A stretch of 64,000 nt of DNA from Straminergon stramineum (lineage: Eukaryota > Streptophyta > Bryopsida > Hypnales > Calliergonaceae): contig OY987263.1 in NCBI GenBank assembly GCA_963920665.1, positions 37,622,547-37,686,546 on the forward strand. The letters run 5' to 3'. How positions within the stretch are numbered: position 1 is the first letter of the stretch; every line of letters begins with the position of its first letter. A program made the position numbers and the translations under genes. Positions 59,777 to 64,000 of the stretch are shown piece by piece. Under the pieces are notes generated by a model. It saw only the letters and a list, made by a program, of their open reading frames with translations. It had not been told where the DNA came from and ran no database searches.

Positions 59777-59781
59777 AATGC

Positions 59782-62077
59782 TTGGAGACATACTTTGTGG
59801 GTTACTTTTGCGATTTTTGAAAGTAAAAGACTAATGAACCAGTTAAGATAGCTTTACAGCTGAATAGAATGCGAATTAAGTGAAATAGACATACTAATAT
59901 GAAAAGGACCATTAGATAGCCGGATAGGGAGTTAGGGTTAACTTGGAATCAAAACAATTAGACAGATAGACATTATAGTTAGCTGTGAGTTAGTTACGGC
60001 CAAGAAGCATAAGACTAACAGATTGTGATTTTCATTGCTTTCTCTCGGTGTTTGTAGCAATTGCTTGCCTTTGTTGATTGTACTGTGCATTCTTTCAAAT
60101 CTTAATACAATTGTCTATTTGTCCATTCAAGTGTATAGCCAGGGATTGACTTTTGTAGTTTTTGTCTAATTGCTAGTGATTGGCGTTCAACTTAGCCAGG
60201 GATTGGCGGTTGTTTTGTTTCCTTTTATTTGTTCGTAAGAAGAGCTGTGAGTTAAGTCAAATTGTCTTTTCTTGTTGGGAGCAATTGATTTCTTAAGCAG
60301 TGCATTAATTTCTCAATTAAGCCAATGATTGGCTTAATCCTGTTATAATTTCTTGATTGTCAATTAATTGTATGCTCTATTGTGTGAAGCAATGGAGTCT
60401 TCTTCTTGTGTGTGTGTGTGAGTCAAGTTGTCAACAAAGTTGAGGATTGGCAAATTTATTAAGTAGAGGACAATTTGCTAGGGATTGGCATTGTTCATTC
60501 TTTCGTTTTTAGTCCAATAGTCTTCTTGAGACTCTGAGAGAGCATCGGTGATTGAAAACTTGTGAGTATAATAATGTCTGACTAAGCTAGTGATTGGCTT
60601 AGGTGGTTTAGAATATATAAATATAGTCTATTTGTTTGTGAAAGAGAGTAGTTAAATTACTAGTGATTGGTATTTCTTAAAAAGTTAGAAATTAAATCAA
60701 TTCGATAGATAATTTTGTAAACTAGGATAAGGCTGAATTTTTTTGATCATAAACATGGTCAATTAGACAATCAAGAGAGCTGTAGAGGACAAATAGTTTG
60801 TGAAGTTTTAGAAATATGGAATACCGAGTGAGTGGTTGTTAAGTAAGACAATTTGAAGATGTGTACGTAGGCAGTTATAGCCTCTGAGATCAACTACATG
60901 TATAGACTAATTTAAGAAGTCAATTAGACAATGAGTATAATGGAAATTAATTAGTAGCCAGTGATTGGTAGAGATTTTTGGAATTACTTGGTCTAATTGT
61001 CAACATGTATGAGTGTGTTAAGTTGGTTGTTGTTGTAGTCTAATTGTCTGTGAGGGATAATTTGGGGATTAAGGTGTTAACTATTGATGTGGTTTATGTG
61101 TATGAGAACAATGGACGAATTGACATACAAATGGAGAGACCAAGTACTTTGGTGATTATTTGGCAAATTGTCTTAAGTATATTTAAGTGATAGCCTGGTT
61201 GATTGTTGGTAGTTGAGATGTCAAGTAGTCAGTTTGATATGATGTGAGTAACAAATCAATATTAAGGCTATAGCAATTTGGAATTAAAGTAGGACTAGCC
61301 AATTGACCTATAGGAGTCGAGCACTAGACAATTTGACATTAATTATGATCAATTATGAATAGTTTATAGCTTTTTCACAATATCAGTTATTATTTAAGCA
61401 TCCAATCCAATTGATGGAATAGCAAATTTATATAGATTGTGAAAATCTAACTTGTTGCTAAAGGGACCAATTGACTTGTTACTGGTTGTGGATGGAGTTG
61501 GAAAAAGAAAGAAGCTGTGTCTAATTGATTGGAGCATAATTTATAGGAATGAACTTTAGCTTTTGCATACTTTGCACAATTGTGACAAATCAACCTTATT
61601 GAGTTGTTAATTTTCATAAATTGCATTTGTAGTAATTAGGTTAATTAATTAGCTACTGGACCAATTGACAATGAATTAAAATTGAAGAAATAATTAAAGA
61701 ATTATAATTGTATGTATGTGGCAATGTATATATATTATATGTGGGATGATTAAGTCGATAGAATAGGAGCCATGACTATTTGACATATCCTTGATATATT
61801 GACATTAAAATTCTAGTATAGAACTGGGATGTCATGTCATGTGTTTGCATTCATGGCAATTGGATGGAATACTAGAATAGTCTAGAGTTTGATTACACAT
61901 TCTTTGAACCAATTAATGAAATTAATCCTTTATTTCTTTAATTATTAAAGTGAATGAGTATCCTATGTTAAAAGTGACCTTAGATACAAAAAGATAAAGT
62001 AATTGACCTTTCCCAAATTAAAGAACCACCACTAGGGAATTCCTTGGGTTTTGTTTCCTAGGCCTTTCCCACACTAC
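59782..62077. mobile_element. 2.3-kb insert with repeated GATTGG motifs in P450 exon 3
   Basis: P450 coding sequence stops at AATGC (59777-59781) and resumes at AATGC (62078-62082), so AATGC may be a 5-base target duplication. The insert has no transposase or retroelement ORF and no clear terminal repeats. It carries about ten copies of a motif like GCTAGTGATTGGC between 60138 and 60970. CAATTGAC/CAATTAGACA-like words are also frequent. The 5-base duplication would suit an LTR-type non-autonomous element, but the ends do not show TG...CA. Confidence 0.6.
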
Positions 62078-62343
62078 AATGCCCCATGTTCATATGCACA
62101 TTGAAGGCAAGAATTTCGAATTGCTACCTTTTGGAATTGAGCAGAGACAATGTCTAAGCATCATGCTAGCTTCAACATTGATTCACATCATGGTTGCAAC
62201 TTTTATACAATCTTTTGATCGATTGGTTAAATCCTACTAGTTTGCAACCTATAGATTTAGATATGTCTAAAGGAGAAGGTTTTTCACATGTGCTAGTTCA
62301 CCCTTTGATTGCCATTCCAAATACTCATTTATCCATTCCTTAA

Positions 62344-63780
62344 ATGAACACCTTTGAAATAGCTATTTATATATAGGGTATCATATGTAACTTGCAAGTA
62401 TATGCAACTTGTTTACACTTTGTACATATATGCAATAAATACCATTTCTTAAATATGTGATAATCATGGTCTTTTAAAATGCCATTATAGAATGATATTT
62501 TTTCATATTTCTTTATAACTATATATGTTGCTTATATCTTGAAATTTTGGAATCTTTATTTTGACAAACAATATGGGATTACAAATTTGCTCTCATATTC
62601 ACATTTGTCTTTGTATTTATATTTATATTTATATTTGTAGCCATCTATACCATATTTGTATTTAAAGTATTCGTAGACAAATGCTTTTTGAAGTGGGTCT
62701 TTTGTTTGTTAGCAATGGTGGCTAGTATAGTTTTATTAATCATTGTTGGCTTGTGTTTTAGAGAGGATAGTAGAATATAAACATATTTGTACATTATAAC
62801 ATCTTCTCAACATATTAGTTCTTTAGCATGATTCCTCACTAATATTAACTTGTATGATAGGATTAAATGGGGGCATAATGAGGTGTCTCTATGTAATTAT
62901 AGAAAAGATTGTTACGCATGAGAAGGTTACAATTTAGTGCTCCCAAATTGTTTTTGTGGTAGCACAACACACAATACAATGTGCTTGACAATATATGCAC
63001 CTGGAATTAGTGCTATATATGATTGAGTAGAATTATTATAATTAAATAGTAATTATTTTAGGGGTGATTGCAAGAAACACCTGCCCTATTTTGTGTCACA
63101 TGGTGTGTGCTAATTAGTTTTTTGCCTATAACTTTTGTGTTTTGGCCCCAAATGACTTAAGATTTGTAGGGAAGCTACTCATGACTATCATATACCTTCC
63201 ATAATTTTTTAATAATTTCCAAAAATAATTTACTATCCAAAAATAGACCCCGATTCAATGTCACAATTGCCAATTTGGAGGTTTTTAGTACTATTTAGAA
63301 TCCAAAAAACCATATTTTGAGCTGAAATTTGGATGAGATGGTCTTCTAGTAGACTTGTAGCTTTCTATGAGAAGAATTTTAAAAATAGTTAATTTTTTGT
63401 GGTGTGGAAGTCTACAAAGTGAGCTTCTTTCTGCTTGCATTTTGTAACATATAAAATTTTGTTTTGGTGGTTTTTTTGGTGAATGACCATCTCCATAGGG
63501 TTTTTGCAAATGGACACTTTTTATTTTGTGTATTTATTTATTTTTACTATTTTTACTTAATTAAAACATCAAGGTATGTATTTTCTTGAGACTAAGCACT
63601 TTTCTAGTTCTCCTACTTAGAGAATTTTTCTATGCAATTCCTTCCATGGGTACCTTCATCTTAAAGGAATATACATTAATCATATTTTTTAAATTTTTTA
63701 AAAATTAATTTTCTAATTTTAAAGTACTCCCCAAAAAATCAGCAAAATGCAACAAATAGGATAGATGTTTCTTGCAATCA
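62344..63780. other. Duplicated P450 3' flank and AT-rich DNA
   Basis: 62344-62710 is similar to the DNA after the intact P450 (50105-50530). The rest is AT-rich without a supported gene. Confidence 0.45.
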
Positions 63781-63784
63781 CCCT

Positions 63785-64000
63785 TAGGTGGATCCTATAG
63801 GCAACTCGAAGAGGAATTCAATGCACTTCAATATGCATTATATGGACATGTATGAAGAAGTTACAAATTTTTAATAGTATAATCTCTTATCCATTCTTTA
63901 AATTAATACCTTTGTAATAGGTATTTACATATAGGGTTACAATCACCTTCAATTTTGTTCGCAAGTATCACACTCTGTATAGATAAACAATAAATGTCAT
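63785..64000 (+). pseudogene. P450 relic: intron fused to 3' end (copy 4)
   Basis: 63790-63880 matches a P450 intron 1 segment (compare 57965-58065, and 38540-38590 in inverse). 63885-63960 matches the 3' end and UTR (TTATCCATTCTTTAAATTAA, TACCTTTG, TATAGGGTTACAATC). Everything between is missing, so it is a deletion relic of a further copy. It may continue past the window. Confidence 0.55.

Larger units (their letters stand above)
56770..62343 (+). pseudogene. Cytochrome P450 pseudogene (copy 3)
   Basis: Exon equivalents of the intact gene are 56770-57109, 58333-58912 and 59251-62343, the last interrupted by insertions. Exon 1 keeps its length (340 bases) but has stops TAG at 56884 (LPPSP*, from Arg) and 57043 (from Lys). 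Exon 2 has a TAA near 58552 (Lys to stop) and an insertion frameshift near 58795. Exon 3 lost about 15 bases near 59515, is split at 59601 by a CACTA MITE plus a 2.3-kb insert, and resumes at 62078. The heme loop is degraded: FGIEQRQCLS in place of FGAGRRQCPG. The I-helix region still reads IINPTTDT, again without the acid. The original splice sites remain, so inactivation is by point changes and insertions. Confidence 0.88.

Noticed and set aside
1..64000. tRNA, rRNA, CRISPR or organellar insert
   Set aside because: Read by eye, no cloverleaf with a T-loop GGTTCRANNCC, no rRNA stretch and no regular direct-repeat array were seen. A tRNA scan would settle the first point.

Overview
The window is nuclear DNA of a land plant. 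It holds spliced genes with GT-AG introns, a plant-type PEX22, a plant-type complex I ESSS/NDUFB11 subunit, an S-type bZIP, a mitochondrial malate dehydrogenase and A-type-like cytochrome P450s. Compact introns, an AT-rich repeat-filled intergenic space and GC-richer genes make me lean towards a bryophyte or another seedless plant. The species cannot be fixed from the sequence alone.

Layout. 0.9-2.6 kb: a five-exon ENTH/epsin-like gene (minus). 4.3-15.8 kb: repeats only, including a foldback, two TTAA-ended elements of about 0.9 kb (one split by a solo LTR) and a decayed coding-like block. 16.45-17.28 kb: an intronless PEX22 (plus). 17.3-26.3 kb: intergenic DNA, then a GC-rich leader. 26.4-27.6 kb: a two-exon bZIP (plus). 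29.0-32.0 kb: a seven-exon mitochondrial malate dehydrogenase (minus). 34.26-34.58 kb: the complex I subunit (plus). 37-64 kb: a P450 cluster made of an inverted broken copy (minus, 37.1-39.9 kb), an apparently intact copy (plus, 47.2-50.1 kb), a broken copy (plus, 56.8-62.3 kb) and a 3' relic at the window end.

The housekeeping genes are unrelated neighbours: vesicle budding, peroxisome import, transcription, TCA cycle and respiratory chain. The P450 cluster arose by segmental duplication that included the upstream region. Comparing its copies exposes several transposon insertions together with their empty sites.

The most unusual content is a set of non-autonomous elements ending in TTAA-CCC...GGG-TTAA. 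One class is about 230 bp and another about 930 bp. Their ends look like the piggyBac superfamily; one 230-bp copy begins TTAA-CCCTAGAAGGATG. The intact P450 and its broken relatives share loss of the I-helix acid (N or S instead of D/E) and of the C-helix WxxxR tryptophan, so this subfamily may be catalytically atypical. All exon boundaries were worked out by eye from splice consensus, phase and protein similarity; there is no transcript evidence.
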